This document shows positions 1 to 8,658 of a DNA stretch of 40,644 nt, piece after piece. The stretch is taken from assembly GCA_944319945.1 (NCBI GenBank), contig CALUFN010000020.1, positions 1 through 40,644 on the forward strand, read 5' to 3'. Origin of the DNA: an uncultured Prevotella sp. Lineage in GTDB: Bacteria > Bacteroidota > Bacteroidia > Bacteroidales > Bacteroidaceae. The stretch's first letter is position 1. Each line of letters begins with the position of its first letter. A program made the position numbers and the translations under genes. The notes under the pieces are model-generated. The model saw only the letters and a program-made list of their open reading frames with translations, was not told the origin of the DNA and made no database searches.

Positions 1-133
1 GAAAAAGCCGTCTATGAATATCGACATCATTGACAAAAGCCGGCTTATTACGTAAGGTTCTTACATCGAACTCACGTAGTTTTAGGATTGAGACTTACGG
101 ATTGCAACAGTACAAGACAAAATCAATGACAAA
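1..133. other. Left-edge non-coding stretch
   Basis: I see no convincing gene here. One plus-strand frame is open from the edge to a stop near base 55, so the last 17 or so codons of a gene lying left of the window are possible, but the peptide is too short to recognise. A short palindrome, AAGCCGGCTT, lies near base 38-47. Confidence 0.3.
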
Positions 134-174
134 ATAAAAGGTTACCTTTCGGCCGTCGAAAGGTAACCTTTTAT
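134..174 (-). terminator. Hairpin terminator after the porin gene
   Basis: Two perfect 18-nt arms (134-151 and 157-174) enclose a 5-nt loop. The hairpin lies about 100 bp beyond the porin stop codon on the minus strand. The arms end in AT-rich sequence on both sides, so it could act in either direction. It is built entirely from two units of the 22-bp repeat family. Confidence 0.6.
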
Positions 175-179
175 GCTTC
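136..179. repeat. 22-bp-period dyad repeat, array 1 (2 units)
   Basis: Two 22-bp units (136-157 and 158-179) share the pattern AAAGG-nnn-CCTTT followed by about 9 variable bases. The two cores are reverse complements of each other, so the array also forms an 18-bp perfect stem. The same unit recurs in three other intergenic arrays in this window. Known repeat-family membership cannot be checked here. Confidence 0.8.
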
Positions 180-274
180 AATATGCCTCGTTTCAGACTA
201 TGATCAACGGCGTTTCACAAGCCACGAAGCTCCGTTTTCAACTCATAAGGTAAATACGCCGCAGCATGCGCAGG

Positions 275-2614
275 CTAATTAAAGAAATTCCATGACACGC
301 CGAAACGGAACACACGGCCATTGATAGGATAATGCGGCACGAGGAAACTGTCGCCGCTGCTTGCATTGACATGGCTCATCATCACGAAAAACCTCGTATG
401 CTTAAGATGCATGTTGGCATAAACGTTTACTATTGGGTAATTGCCTATCTCAACGTTTGCATCGCCGTTGTCCTGCACCGCATATTGGCCTAATGCCGGG
501 CTGTAATCCAACGCCTTGTATTTCGTGAAGAAGCGCACGTCGCCTCCCAAATCAACGGTCAGCACCTTAGCCAACCTGAAGTGTAAATACAGGTTGGAAT
601 AAACGTTGAGTTGCGGAAGAGGCAAAACGTCTTCGTTGCTCGACTTCTGGTAAGTTATCATATTCTCCCAGTTAAGCGGCCCCAGCTTGAAATCCTGTGA
701 TAATTGCAACGTGAGCAGGCTGATGTTACCTGAATGCTGCCTTACGGCCACCGTATTATCCGTGCGCCCGTAATTGTTGGTGACATTATAGCTTTGGGCG
801 AAATACGTAAGGTTCTGCAAGTTGTCATACGCTACGCGTAATTTAGTGCGCGTGCGCCTCAATGAGAAAAGCCCCTCGATGTGTGTACGCAACTCTTGGT
901 CGAGCCCGTCGTTGTCCCACCAATAATGCTTAGAATGGTAATGGCGGTAATAAAAAGTGGGGTTTACCCTGTGGAAATACGCCTTTGCCGCAAGCGTCAC
1001 CGTATCCTTAAACAAGCGAAAATTAAGATCGGCGTTGCCGTCAATCTTCAACTGCCCTGCATCTTCTCCGAGCAGCCATGCCTCAGCCGTGACATCATAG
1101 TGCAACGTTTTTCCCTGGGCCTTAATCAGCTGTCCGCCAACACTCAGGTTATGCTCGTTGTACGAGTTTCTGCCACCGAGCGAATCAGGAAGCGTGAAAT
1201 GCCGCAAGTCTGAAGTGACGAACGCCCTCAATCCGGCCTTTGCCCACTTGTTAAACCCTTCGAGCAAAGCTACGGCAAACGTATTCTTCAACGAATAATG
1301 AGTTGTTCGGTCATATATCGAATCGCCCGAAAATTTTTCATTTACGGGGAATGTCGACGCATAGTAGCCTTCAGGGGTCTCATAGGCTTGGTATATGCGT
1401 GAATAATTGTCAAACTTAAGAGTGTGTATAAAACTTGTCACGGGCACGTATTCATCCTTAAGCCAAGCCGTATCGGGCGTTTGGGTGGTAGCCTCACGCT
1501 CTTTCGACGCAGCTATCAGGCTGTCGGCAGCGGCTTTGTCTACCGATATTCTACCTGTAGAAGTCGTGGTCGTATCGGCCGGCTCGTTACCTGCTATCAC
1601 GGCATCGTCAGGACGCCCGGCGAAGGTCTTTTTCTCTTCAAACTCCTCCTCGTCAAACTCCACGCCGGCCTTTCTCGCTTTTTTCCTCGCTTCCTCTTTT
1701 GCCTTCTTTTCCTCGTTCTCCTTTTGTGACGCAAGGGCGAACTTCTTCGCGTTAATCTCGTCCTCGGTCATCTTAACCTTCCGGTTGAAACCCAGACTAT
1801 ACCTATGCGAGAAAAACAAATGCTGGTTGTCATTACGGTTCCAGTTCTGCTGCAGCACGGTCGGAATCTCGTTGTTACGGAAATTGTCGTCAAAAACTTC
1901 AGGATGCGTCACGTATCGGTCGTCCGTGATACCGCCGTTCTCGGCCACCTTCTCATGATTGGTCGAAAACAACAAATGGGCATTATACCTGTCGCCGATA
2001 TAAGACCCGTAGACTGAATAATTGAAATGCGCAGTGCTTTGATTCTGGAAATATCCGCGACCGTAAATATAATCAAACTTAAAGCCTACTCCTATCTTCT
2101 TGCCCGCATTAACTCCGAAAAGCGCCCGGAAATGGTTTTCACCGTTTTCCCTGTTACCGCATTCATTATACGATATGTTCGTTATCGGCGAAAGGGTGTT
2201 GGTGAAATGAAACTGGCTCACAGGAGTTATGAAATAGTCATAAGGCTGCGTAAAGACAAACTGGTCTGCCTCGCTGCGGTCTATGAAAATACGGTTTATG
2301 CGCGGCGAGCCCACATTACCCAGCGTGGTGTATTCACCGCGTAAACCTCCGTCGAAAATAGTGTTCATGAACATGTGGGGCATAGTGTCGGGCTCAGCCG
2401 CAATACGTTCGCCGAAACGTTCGTCTACCGTCCACACCTTAAGTCCCTTAGGTATCTCCTTGTTCCCTGACGACAAAGAGTCACGCTTCGTTGCGCTGTT
2501 TCCGCTCGTAAATTGGCCCGAATCAGTCAGCTGGTTGAAGTTCTGCGCGAAACCGGGAACCAGCATTCCCGACACTAATGATATGACAAAAGCTATGAAT
2601 ATCTTTGTTTTCAT
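275..2614 (-). CDS. Putative outer-membrane porin (Porin_10-type)
   Basis: This 779-residue protein resembles the putative porin family of Bacteroidota, expected to form an outer-membrane beta-barrel for passive solute entry. The chosen start is the internal ATG at 2614. It gives a clean Sec signal peptide (MKTKIFIAFVISL..., cleavage near GFA-Q) and an ATGA overlap with the upstream gene; a longer reading to 2635 would add eight residues ahead of the signal. A highly charged Lys/Glu-rich stretch, probably coiled coil, lies around residues 290-340 and is followed by a Thr/Ala-rich linker. The rest alternates hydrophobic and polar residues as in beta-strands. The protein ends with the aromatic sequence FGVSWNFFN, as expected of a barrel assembly signal. 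It is the last gene of a three-gene minus-strand cluster. The substrate is unknown. Confidence 0.85.
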   Translation of the reverse strand: MKTKIFIAFVISLVSGMLVPGFAQNFNQLTDSGQFTSGNSATKRDSLSSGNKEIPKGLKVWTVDERFGERIAAEPDTMPHMFMNTIFDGGLRGEYTTLGNVGSPRINRIFIDRSEADQFVFTQPYDYFITPVSQFHFTNTLSPITNISYNECGNRENGENHFRALFGVNAGKKIGVGFKFDYIYGRGYFQNQSTAHFNYSVYGSYIGDRYNAHLLFSTNHEKVAENGGITDDRYVTHPEVFDDNFRNNEIPTVLQQNWNRNDNQHLFFSHRYSLGFNRKVKMTEDEINAKKFALASQKENEEKKAKEEARKKARKAGVEFDEEEFEEKKTFAGRPDDAVIAGNEPADTTTTSTGRISVDKAAADSLIAASKEREATTQTPDTAWLKDEYVPVTSFIHTLKFDNYSRIYQAYETPEGYYASTFPVNEKFSGDSIYDRTTHYSLKNTFAVALLEGFNKWAKAGLRAFVTSDLRHFTLPDSLGGRNSYNEHNLSVGGQLIKAQGKTLHYDVTAEAWLLGEDAGQLKIDGNADLNFRLFKDTVTLAAKAYFHRVNPTFYYRHYHSKHYWWDNDGLDQELRTHIEGLFSLRRTRTKLRVAYDNLQNLTYFAQSYNVTNNYGRTDNTVAVRQHSGNISLLTLQLSQDFKLGPLNWENMITYQKSSNEDVLPLPQLNVYSNLYLHFRLAKVLTVDLGGDVRFFTKYKALDYSPALGQYAVQDNGDANVEIGNYPIVNVYANMHLKHTRFFVMMSHVNASSGDSFLVPHYPINGRVFRFGVSWNFFN

Positions 2615-2841
2615 TTCAAGAAACGGAAAACACATTCGACAATCTTAAACGCCATAGCTATCAATATTATTATCGTACCGGTGTTTTGGTTACCGTAAAA
2701 ATACACTACGATGCCTATCACTGCGACAACCATGAAAATGATATTCAAAATATTGCGCAACACGATATACTTATCGTTAACTTTTTCCCGTCTATCCTTA
2801 AAAGCCTTATTCTCGGCCGGGTTGTCCTGATTAGTAATCAT
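2611..2841 (-). CDS. Small membrane protein of unknown function
   Basis: This 76-residue protein is not recognised. It has a charged N-terminal third (about residues 1-26) and then two hydrophobic segments, roughly residues 28-49 and 54-70, suggesting a two-helix inner-membrane hairpin. Its TGA stop overlaps the porin ATG (2611-2614), so translation of the two is probably coupled. The upstream DUF4468-type gene ends 34 bp before its start. It could be a small helper of the porin or simply a co-transcribed passenger; the sequence does not decide. Confidence 0.7.
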   Translation of the reverse strand: MITNQDNPAENKAFKDRREKVNDKYIVLRNILNIIFMVVAVIGIVVYFYGNQNTGTIIILIAMAFKIVECVFRFLK

Positions 2842-2875
2842 TTAAATGAGTTATTCGTTAATATGCAAATAAAAA

Positions 2876-3517
2876 TCACCTAATAACAGCTTCTTTAAGC
2901 GTTGAAAAAATAAAATCCTTCCTATCAATGGTCTTACGGCGGAACTTGCCTGAATTTCCGCGTAACAATTTGGTTTTCTTACGGTTTAGCGCATTGTCAT
3001 CGGTAATCAGGTCTTCAGCCTTATAGAAATATCCACCGCGCACACGTGCCTCCTCGTAACGGTAAGAAATCCTGTTCATCGTCATTTTCAGATGACCGTC
3101 ATCACAATATGCTATTAGCGTGTAAAAGAACTTTGTCCTGTCAAAATCCAACAACTTGTCACTGAATACAAGCCACTCACGGACATCGGCCACCACCACA
3201 TGTTCGTCCTCGTCTGTCAATGACACATGGCTGCCTTCAAGCTGGTTATCGGTCTTCGTAAGATTAGTAAAGCACTTTAATACGATATCATATATTTGTT
3301 CCGACGTCTTACTTGGCACGTCAAAGTCTAAGACCCACTCTACCCTTCCGCCGTTCAACGTCACGGCACCGGCCAAATACTTTTCATCCACACCAGCCTT
3401 TTCCGCCTCTGCTCCGTCGCCCGTATTGACATCCACATCAAACCGCTCCCATTCCGTTTGCGCATATCCGCAAACGGAAAGCATGCATGCCATTATGATT
3501 AAAACAACTTGTTTCAT
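2876..3517 (-). CDS. Secreted DUF4468-type protein
   Basis: This 213-residue protein starts with a Sec signal peptide (MKQVVLIIMACMLSVCGYAQ). The body resembles the DUF4468 (TBP-like fold) proteins common in Bacteroidales: a beta-strand with hydrophobic and acidic residues, then a helix containing a Cys-Phe, then strands describing a small alpha/beta domain (about residues 55-155). The last 50 residues are basic (RKKTKLLRGNSGKFRRK). No enzymatic motif is visible. It is probably periplasmic or surface-attached. It is the first gene of the cluster leading to the porin and has a TAACTTTG promoter box about 15 bp upstream. Family assignment is by general pattern only. Confidence 0.6.
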   Translation of the reverse strand: MKQVVLIIMACMLSVCGYAQTEWERFDVDVNTGDGAEAEKAGVDEKYLAGAVTLNGGRVEWVLDFDVPSKTSEQIYDIVLKCFTNLTKTDNQLEGSHVSLTDEDEHVVVADVREWLVFSDKLLDFDRTKFFYTLIAYCDDGHLKMTMNRISYRYEEARVRGGYFYKAEDLITDDNALNRKKTKLLRGNSGKFRRKTIDRKDFIFSTLKEAVIR

Positions 3518-3531
3518 CGGAAATATTTTTG

Positions 3532-3539
3532 CAAAGTTA
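3532..3539 (-). promoter_or_regulatory. -7 promoter box for the DUF4468-type gene
   Basis: On the minus strand this reads TAACTTTG followed by C, matching the Bacteroides -7 consensus TAnnTTTG. It predicts a leader of about 10 nt. No clear -33 TTTG was seen at the right distance. Confidence 0.5.
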
Positions 3540-3608
3540 ATAATTTAAAACAGACATACATAGCAATAAGCATAATTTAACGTGATTTCAATATAAGAAA
3601 ACGAAACT

Positions 3609-3666
3609 ATCGGCATGCGCTAAAACCGTATCCAACCATACATAAACGGTCTTAACGCATGCCGAT
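3609..3666 (-). terminator. Hairpin terminator after the TonB-family receptor gene
   Basis: An 11-bp perfect inverted repeat (ATCGGCATGCG at 3609-3619 with its complement at 3656-3666) continues inwards with 8 of 10 further pairs. It lies 24 bp beyond the stop codon. The sequence beyond it on the minus strand is only moderately T-rich. Confidence 0.65.
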
Positions 3667-3690
3667 AATCACATTACATCATCGTTCAGG

Positions 3691-6627
3691 TCATCTGCCG
3701 CCGAACCCACCACGCATCCCGCGAGGTCCGCCCATGGGCCGTGGTCCGCGCGGTCTGGGACCGTCATGCCTGCCGGGTTGCGGAGCCTTGCCGCCGAAGA
3801 TATTGACACGGTACACGGCATGCAACATTGCGTAGCTGTTAACGCTGTTGTATTGAGTGTCGCTACGCTGCATTGCGTTTATCGTCCGGCTGAAATTGCT
3901 TTGGTTCTGAAGCACGTCATACAACTGCAACGATACCGTTAAAGCGTTACCCTTAAGAAAACTTTGGCTTAACTGCAAATTCCATATCAGCTCGTTAGTG
4001 TTCATCGAATTATCATTAAAGCCCCGTCTACTGTTCTGATGAACGTCGGTCGAAAGGCTTGTCCCCCACGGAAAATACAACGTTAAGTACCCACCATAAG
4101 AGAACTGCCACGTGTCGAGATTGCTTTGGCTCTGCAGCATATTCCTTGTATGCGTATAATCAAGCGACCCGTCAAGCGACACTTCAAGCCAGCTGTTTCG
4201 GTAACTTGCCGTCAACTGCTCGCCCACTTGCATGGTCTTAGTCGTATTTTTTTGCGAATCCGAATTTCGGTCAAGAGACAAGTATCCTACATAATTATTA
4301 TATCTTACATTTGTAAACGTACTAACCGTCCAATAACCTACGGAGTCGAGAGCGGTGTTGAACATAAAAGCACCCGAAGCATTCCAGTTGCCGTTTATAT
4401 TCTCAGGTTTAGTAGTGCGTCCACCTGTTTGCTCGTCGTAAGTCACCATATTACTTATGCTGTTACGGGTATTACTATAATTAAGGTGTGCCATTATCGC
4501 ACGCTGATGATCTTGTATGTAATTATTGTAAAACAGTCGGAAAGTATTGGTGAAAGAGGGCTTCAATCCCGGGTTACCCATTGTTATGTTGAGCGGGTCG
4601 CTGTCGTCAACTATGTCAAGCAGATCGGTCATGCTCGGCTGCGAAGTGGTACCTCGATAGTTTATGCGTAAATTGCTCAGCTTTGAGAAACGATACCTGA
4701 AATCAAGAGTCGGCGTCACATTCATCACGTTCCTTGTAGTATCGGTATCAACACCTTGATAATGTTGAACGAAACGAGTCTCCTGCGGTTGAGCCATGAC
4801 TCCTACGTTCAGATTATATTTAGGCCTAATGACACGCAACATGAGCTGAATGTCGTGTATGTAATTCTTATACTCAGAGAATCTGCTCAGATCTTCATCA
4901 AGATAATCGCCTAAGTCCGCATTAAGACGTGAGAAATAATTACCCCAACCACGGTATCCCAACGGAACACCGTCAAAAAAGCTCTCTCCGAGATTACTGA
5001 AATCATACGTTGACCTATCGCTTTTGTTATACTTGTAACTGAACTTATAGCTAAACTGCAGAAACATCGCCTTGAATATCGGTTCGCTATAAGTGAACTG
5101 CAAGCTGTAATTAAGATTCCTTGTCGGTGTCGTGTTGAAGCGGTTGGTCTGATATGTCGAATCATTACCAAAAGCATTTTCGACCTGATACAAATGCACG
5201 TTTGACGTACTCAAACTTTTGCTTCCGCTCTCTCCGTAACTGAAATCGGCCCTCAACGTAGCATTACGCCCCTTGCTGTTCAGCTTACGGTTAATTTGCA
5301 ACATTCCTCCAACGGTCTTACTGTCCGAATACGAAATCGAATTGTTCGACCTGGAGTTTACCATCAAGCTGTCGGCCGCCATCTTGCTTATTGATTCTGC
5401 CGAAAGAGGATCTGATACGTATAAATACGGGTCGTCGTTGTACGACGCGCTCGTACTTGTAGAAATACCGTCGCTTGTGGAATAGCTGAAATTCGGACGG
5501 AACATGATGTTAGTCATCGTGTCCGGTGTCCATTCGAGACGCATGCGGGCGTTCCAACTGTCCGAACGGCTGTAACTTTGGCTGATGCTGTTAGAAAAAG
5601 AACCTACCGTGCTGACGAAATTCTCAGACGACTGCTCCGTGCGCACATCACCGTCAGAATGATTCCACCTTACGCTGCCATCGAGTTTCAGCTTTGAGCT
5701 CGGTTCCAGATTAAAGTTTGCACCAACCATTTTAGAAGAGTTCAATCCCTGACGCCCGCCGAAACGACCGCCGCCACCGCCTCCGGGGAAGCCACGGTCG
5801 TTCACGTTGTTGGCGTTACCCATAAGCATAACTCTCGTCTTATCCTTGAACAAAGCCCCCATAAGGCGCTCAGAATAACGATTGTGCGTGCCTGCGGACA
5901 AGTCAGCATTACCAAAAAAGCCTTTATTCATTCCACGCTTTATGCCAAAATCGAGTACGGTCTGCTCTTCGCCGTCGTCAATGCCGGTAACTTTAGCGAG
6001 ATCGCTCTTTTCGTCATAAGTCTTTATCTTATCGATTATCGACGTAGGCAGGTTCTTCAGAGCCGTCTTAATGTCGCCGGTCATAAACTCCTTGCCGTCT
6101 ACAAGCACTTTCTTCACCTCCTTGCCGTTAATGGTCACGGTGCCGTCGTCACTGACCTGCGCACCCGGTATCCGCTTTACGAGTTCTTCAACAACAGAGC
6201 CTTCAGGCGTCCTATACGCCGAAGCATTATATACAAAGGTGTCTTCTTTAACCGTAACACGCGCCGCATGACCTACTACGGTTGCGCCTTTCAGCATTAT
6301 CGCGTCAGCGCCAAACGTAATGTCGCCAAGAGCGACATCATCCTTTCCCGACACTTCCACGTTCTTCGTAAGAGTAATATATCCGACACTCGTAAACTTA
6401 AGAATATACTTACCAGGCTTTGGAGCCGTTATCGAGAACCTACCATTGTCGTTACTTAACGTCCCTTTCACGTATGTGCTATCGCTTTTCAACATCTGTA
6501 CGGTGACAAGCTCAACGCCCTCCTTAGTGTCGCGGTCGACCAGCGTACCGGTAATTTTCACGTTTTGGGCCGATGCCGACAATACGGCCATCAGCACAAA
6601 ACAGATCATGATGATTATCTTTTTCAT
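3691..6627 (-). CDS. TonB-dependent-receptor-like outer-membrane beta-barrel protein
   Basis: This 978-residue protein resembles the OMP_b-brl_3 / CarboxypepD_reg-like proteins of Bacteroidota. A Sec signal peptide (residues 1-20, ending ASA-Q) precedes a beta-sandwich regulatory domain (about 22-105, with VKITGTLVDRDTKEGVELV and FTSVGY). A plug-like segment follows at about 110-220 (RTPEGSVVEELVKRIPGA, VTINGKEVKKVLVDGKEF). The remaining 700 residues are barrel strands rich in Tyr, Asn and Ser. A Gly-rich insertion (GFPGGGGGGRFGGR, about residues 277-292) lies early in the barrel. A Gly/Arg/Pro-rich tail of about 34 residues follows the last apparent strand. The gene stands alone with its own terminator. 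It has no SusD partner, so its ligand cannot be inferred. Confidence 0.88.
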   Translation of the reverse strand: MKKIIIMICFVLMAVLSASAQNVKITGTLVDRDTKEGVELVTVQMLKSDSTYVKGTLSNDNGRFSITAPKPGKYILKFTSVGYITLTKNVEVSGKDDVALGDITFGADAIMLKGATVVGHAARVTVKEDTFVYNASAYRTPEGSVVEELVKRIPGAQVSDDGTVTINGKEVKKVLVDGKEFMTGDIKTALKNLPTSIIDKIKTYDEKSDLAKVTGIDDGEEQTVLDFGIKRGMNKGFFGNADLSAGTHNRYSERLMGALFKDKTRVMLMGNANNVNDRGFPGGGGGGRFGGRQGLNSSKMVGANFNLEPSSKLKLDGSVRWNHSDGDVRTEQSSENFVSTVGSFSNSISQSYSRSDSWNARMRLEWTPDTMTNIMFRPNFSYSTSDGISTSTSASYNDDPYLYVSDPLSAESISKMAADSLMVNSRSNNSISYSDSKTVGGMLQINRKLNSKGRNATLRADFSYGESGSKSLSTSNVHLYQVENAFGNDSTYQTNRFNTTPTRNLNYSLQFTYSEPIFKAMFLQFSYKFSYKYNKSDRSTYDFSNLGESFFDGVPLGYRGWGNYFSRLNADLGDYLDEDLSRFSEYKNYIHDIQLMLRVIRPKYNLNVGVMAQPQETRFVQHYQGVDTDTTRNVMNVTPTLDFRYRFSKLSNLRINYRGTTSQPSMTDLLDIVDDSDPLNITMGNPGLKPSFTNTFRLFYNNYIQDHQRAIMAHLNYSNTRNSISNMVTYDEQTGGRTTKPENINGNWNASGAFMFNTALDSVGYWTVSTFTNVRYNNYVGYLSLDRNSDSQKNTTKTMQVGEQLTASYRNSWLEVSLDGSLDYTHTRNMLQSQSNLDTWQFSYGGYLTLYFPWGTSLSTDVHQNSRRGFNDNSMNTNELIWNLQLSQSFLKGNALTVSLQLYDVLQNQSNFSRTINAMQRSDTQYNSVNSYAMLHAVYRVNIFGGKAPQPGRHDGPRPRGPRPMGGPRGMRGGFGGR

Positions 6628-6739
6628 TACAAGACTTTAAATTAAACATTCAGAGGTTTAGACGATTTTAGCCTTTTGTGGTTTAATCCATATAATAGTG
6701 AAATCGACGAAAAAATTTATTTTATTGACGAAAAATAAC

Positions 6740-6751
6740 TAATTTTGCGCC
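6740..6751 (+). promoter_or_regulatory. -7 promoter box for aroB
   Basis: TAATTTTGCGCC fully matches the extended Bacteroides -7 consensus TAnnTTTGCnnC. The aroB ATG is 18 nt beyond its final TTTG, so the leader should be about 10-15 nt. The -33 region is weak. Confidence 0.7.
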
Positions 6752-6764
6752 TTTAAATATCTTT

Positions 6765-7820
6765 ATGAAAATGGAACAAAGAATTATCATATCCAAATGT
6801 CTTAATCAAGATATCGCCGAAGCAGTCTCAAGATGCGAGCACGACAAGCTGTTCGTCATTGCCGACGAAACGACTAAGGAATTATGCCTGCCTGTAATAA
6901 ATGATTTTGCCTGCATAGAAGGCTTCACGCTGATAAGCATACGCCCCACAGACGCGAATAAGAATTTAGACTCGCTTGCCCACATTTGGACAGAGCTGAG
7001 CAACAATGAGGCTACGCGCCATTCATGCATAATAAACATTGGCGGAGGAATGGTGACCGATATCGGTGGATTCGCGGCCGCCACTTTTAAGCGCGGCGTA
7101 AACTACGTCAACATCCCCACGACGCTGCTTTCAATGGTAGACGCTTCGGTCGGCGGCAAGACGGGAATTAATTTTAACGGACTGAAGAATGAAATAGGAG
7201 TATTCAGTAATCCTAAGACTGTAATCATCAATACGGACTTCCTCAAGACGCTTGACGCGGACAACCTCAATTCAGGTTACGCCGAGATGATAAAGCACGG
7301 CTTAATAAGCAGTGAGGCAATGTGGGCCGAACTAATGAGATACGACATAACACGTCCCGACTTCGCCTGTCTACAAGAGATGGTGGCTCAAAGCATTAAG
7401 GTAAAGGAGAGGATTGTGGAAGAAGACCCTTATGAAAAAGGCATAAGGAAAGCCCTTAACTTAGGACACACGATAGGCCACGCATTCGAGTCGTTCGCCC
7501 TGAAGTCCGGCAGGCCGATACTCCACGGATATGCCGTAGCATACGGACTGGTTTGCGAACTGTACTTAAGCTGCATAAAAACCAAATTCCCGACAAGCAT
7601 AATGCACCAGACAGTAAGATATATTAAGGATACATACGGTACGTTCGCGTTCACATGCAAGGACTACGACACTCTCGTAGAACTCATGAAGCATGACAAG
7701 AAAAATACTTTCGGGACCATCAATTTCACACTTCTCGGCGGAATAGGTGATGTAAAGATAAATCAAACCGCCACGGAAAAAGAGCTTTTCGAGTCGTTGG
7801 ACTTCTTCCGTGAAGGATAA
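6765..7820 (+). CDS. aroB: 3-dehydroquinate synthase
   Basis: The enzyme converts 3-deoxy-D-arabino-heptulosonate 7-phosphate to 3-dehydroquinate in the cytosol, the second step of the shikimate pathway, using NAD and a divalent metal. The 351-residue length is normal. The NAD-binding glycine motif is seen as NIGGGMVTDIGGFAA, followed by the substrate region IPTTLLSMVDASVGGKTG. Metal ligands are expected in SGYAEMIKHG (Glu), LNLGHTIGHAFE (His) and HGYAVAYG (His), and all are present. The ATG at 6765 follows a strong -7 box; an ATG two codons later is an alternative. truA and a DMT-type transporter follow on the same strand (gaps of 74 and 32 bp), and a strong terminator closes the group. Confidence 0.97.
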   Translation: MKMEQRIIISKCLNQDIAEAVSRCEHDKLFVIADETTKELCLPVINDFACIEGFTLISIRPTDANKNLDSLAHIWTELSNNEATRHSCIINIGGGMVTDIGGFAAATFKRGVNYVNIPTTLLSMVDASVGGKTGINFNGLKNEIGVFSNPKTVIINTDFLKTLDADNLNSGYAEMIKHGLISSEAMWAELMRYDITRPDFACLQEMVAQSIKVKERIVEEDPYEKGIRKALNLGHTIGHAFESFALKSGRPILHGYAVAYGLVCELYLSCIKTKFPTSIMHQTVRYIKDTYGTFAFTCKDYDTLVELMKHDKKNTFGTINFTLLGGIGDVKINQTATEKELFESLDFFREG

Positions 7821-7894
7821 ACCGAAAATATCCAAGCCACGCAGTCCACACAGATTATTCCCAACAGCGACAATAAAAACAAGAAATCGCAGAC

Positions 7895-8626
7895 ATGCAG
7901 AGGTATTTCCTTTATTTCAGATATGACGGTACGGCATATCACGGATGGCAGATACAGCCGAACTCAAACACCGTGCAAGAGGAATTGCAGAAAGCGCTGT
8001 CAACGCTTCTACGCCAAGAAACCAACGTAACGGGAGCCGGACGCACGGACACCGGCGTGCATGCAAGAATGATGGTGGCACACTTCGACACCGAGCTTAC
8101 GCTCGATTGCGGCCAACTAATATACAGACTTAACCGCATCCTGCCCCACGGCATCGCCGCAGACAAGGCCATGCCCGTAGCTGAAGACATGCACGCAAGA
8201 TTCAGCGCCGTATCAAGAACATACCATTATTATATACATCAGCACAAAGACCCGTTCAAGCGCGCTTACTCATGCGAGTTGTTTTACAATCTCGATTTCG
8301 ACAAGATGAACCAAGCTGCGGCGATGCTCTTGGGGTATGACGACTTTGCGGCGTTCTGCAAAAGCAATTCAGACGTAAAGACGACGCTGTGCGACATCAC
8401 CGAAGCGCGCTGGATTCAGGATGACGACTACAGTTGGCATTTCAGGATAACGGCCAACAGATTCTTACGCAACATGGTGCGCGCCATAGTGGGCACATTG
8501 GTAGACGTTGGCCGTGGGCGCATTGACATTGACGGATTCAAGAGAATAATAGAGGGCGGCAAGCGTACAAACGCCGGCGAAAGCATGCCAGCAAAAGCCC
8601 TCTTTCTTGAAAACATAGAATATTGA
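7895..8626 (+). CDS. truA: tRNA pseudouridine(38-40) synthase
   Basis: TruA isomerises uridines 38-40 in the anticodon arm of many tRNAs to pseudouridine. This protein has the family's usual size, 243 residues. Its N-terminus (YFLYFRYDGTAYHGWQIQ) is typical, and the catalytic aspartate is Asp52 in GAGRTDTGVHA. The C-terminal half carries the conserved FLRNMVRAIVGTLVDVGRG helix. It lies between aroB and a transporter gene; no functional link is apparent. The ATG at 7895 begins directly before the conserved domain. Confidence 0.97.
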   Translation: MQRYFLYFRYDGTAYHGWQIQPNSNTVQEELQKALSTLLRQETNVTGAGRTDTGVHARMMVAHFDTELTLDCGQLIYRLNRILPHGIAADKAMPVAEDMHARFSAVSRTYHYYIHQHKDPFKRAYSCELFYNLDFDKMNQAAAMLLGYDDFAAFCKSNSDVKTTLCDITEARWIQDDDYSWHFRITANRFLRNMVRAIVGTLVDVGRGRIDIDGFKRIIEGGKRTNAGESMPAKALFLENIEY

Positions 8627-8658
8627 CACATAATTAAGAAATAAGCAAACATCAGATC

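Noticed and set aside
1407-1958. 183-codon plus-strand open frame
   Set aside because: It is antisense to the Lys/Glu-rich segment of the porin; its Ser/Phe-rich translation is the expected mirror of that segment.
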